64,000 nt of DNA from Halomonas fontilapidosi (GTDB lineage: Bacteria > Pseudomonadota > Gammaproteobacteria > Pseudomonadales > Halomonadaceae): the NCBI RefSeq assembly GCF_014192285.1, contig NZ_JACHXQ010000002.1, positions 459,752 through 523,751 of the forward strand, written 5' to 3'. Within the stretch, counting starts at the first letter, position 1. Each line of letters opens with the position of its first letter. Shown in pieces: positions 63,917-64,000 of the stretch. The translations under genes were made by a program, and so were the position numbers. Under the pieces are notes generated by a model. That model saw only the letters and a list, made by a program, of their open reading frames with translations, was not told the origin of the DNA and did no database searches.

Positions 63917-64000
63917 ATGGCAGGACGCTACGAGATCTCCGACAACGGCTGGGCCCTCATTGAGGACATCGTGTCGCCGCCGCAGAGAACGGGGCGTCCC
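63917..64000 (+). mobile_element. IS5-family insertion sequence, 5' end (partial)
   Basis: From ATG 63917 the frame encodes MAGRYEISDNGWALIEDIVS and then PPQRTGRP, the typical N-terminus of IS5-family transposases (MxxRYxLSDxxW...TGRP). The gene runs off the right edge. The left terminal repeat is probably within about 63835-63880 (the region containing TTAGGTTTTGTCCGAAAAG), but its exact end cannot be set without the other end. Confidence 0.75.

Overview
The window reads as a contiguous piece of a GC-rich gammaproteobacterial chromosome, most likely a halophile of the Halomonadaceae (Halomonas-like). This is inferred from gene content and protein style: a short PutA with PutP, an osmoprotectant ABC transporter with two binding proteins, YqcC/DUF3549/RimK neighbours, a SUF operon, an M42 peptidase of the type linked to osmolyte systems, and acidic proteins. 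No rRNA, CRISPR array or prophage was seen. One tRNA-Gly(CCC) is present.

Layout. 1-5.5 kb: the start of a rhomboid protease gene, a metallophosphoesterase, NAD kinase, a DMT exporter, a Pmp3-domain protein, a CBS protein, an orphan minus-strand terminator suggesting a small RNA, and tRNA-Gly. 5.5-11.6 kb: proline catabolism (AraC-type regulator, putA, putP). 11.6-18.3 kb: small envelope proteins, OmpW, a gamma-glutamylcyclotransferase fold protein, yqcC, DUF3549, the RimB/RimK pair and SanA. 18.3-24.4 kb: a minus-strand SUF iron-sulfur operon (Rrf2 regulator-sufB-sufC-sufD-sufS-sufT) with a well-formed Rrf2/IscR-like operator over its promoter. 24.7-29.2 kb: an osmoprotectant ABC transporter (permease, CBS-ATPase, permease, two binding proteins whose 3' ends are almost identical). 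29.3-46.5 kb: metabolic and stress genes on both strands (MmgE/PrpD, nitrilase-type hydrolase, PRPP synthetase, KPR, DsbA-like, HDAC-like, Hsp20, fungal-type cytosine deaminase, VIT1-like, M14 peptidase, GNAT, permease, FMN reductase, HtpX, M42 peptidase). 46.5-49 kb: a two-gene nucleotide salvage operon (a PRPP-synthetase-like protein and an AMP-phosphorylase-type enzyme). 49-56.6 kb: a K+ channel, a diguanylate cyclase, a DCC protein, a GT4 glycosyltransferase and a pirin-YcaC-pirin cluster facing a LysR gene.

56.6-64 kb is an accessory metal-resistance region, probably for copper: DUF411 protein with a 50-aa membrane partner, a Cys-rich secreted protein, a Met/Gly-repeat Spy-like protein, a cupredoxin, a CopA-type ATPase with YHS and heavy-metal-binding domains, a methyltransferase, a Met/Cys-rich protein with a possible winged helix, and a GDCCVxC protein. 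Two matching MerR/CueR-like promoters drive the Spy-like gene and the ATPase, so both look like one regulon; no MerR-family regulator gene lies in the window. A response-regulator stub, unexplained repeats at the left edge and an IS5-family transposase start at the right edge suggest that the region was assembled by transfer and rearrangement.

The strongest leads for new biology are the AMP-phosphorylase/PRPP-synthetase-like operon, the Met/Cys-rich protein, the paired MerR-type promoters, the orphan sRNA-like transcript near 4.6-4.8 kb and the partly homogenised binding-protein pair.
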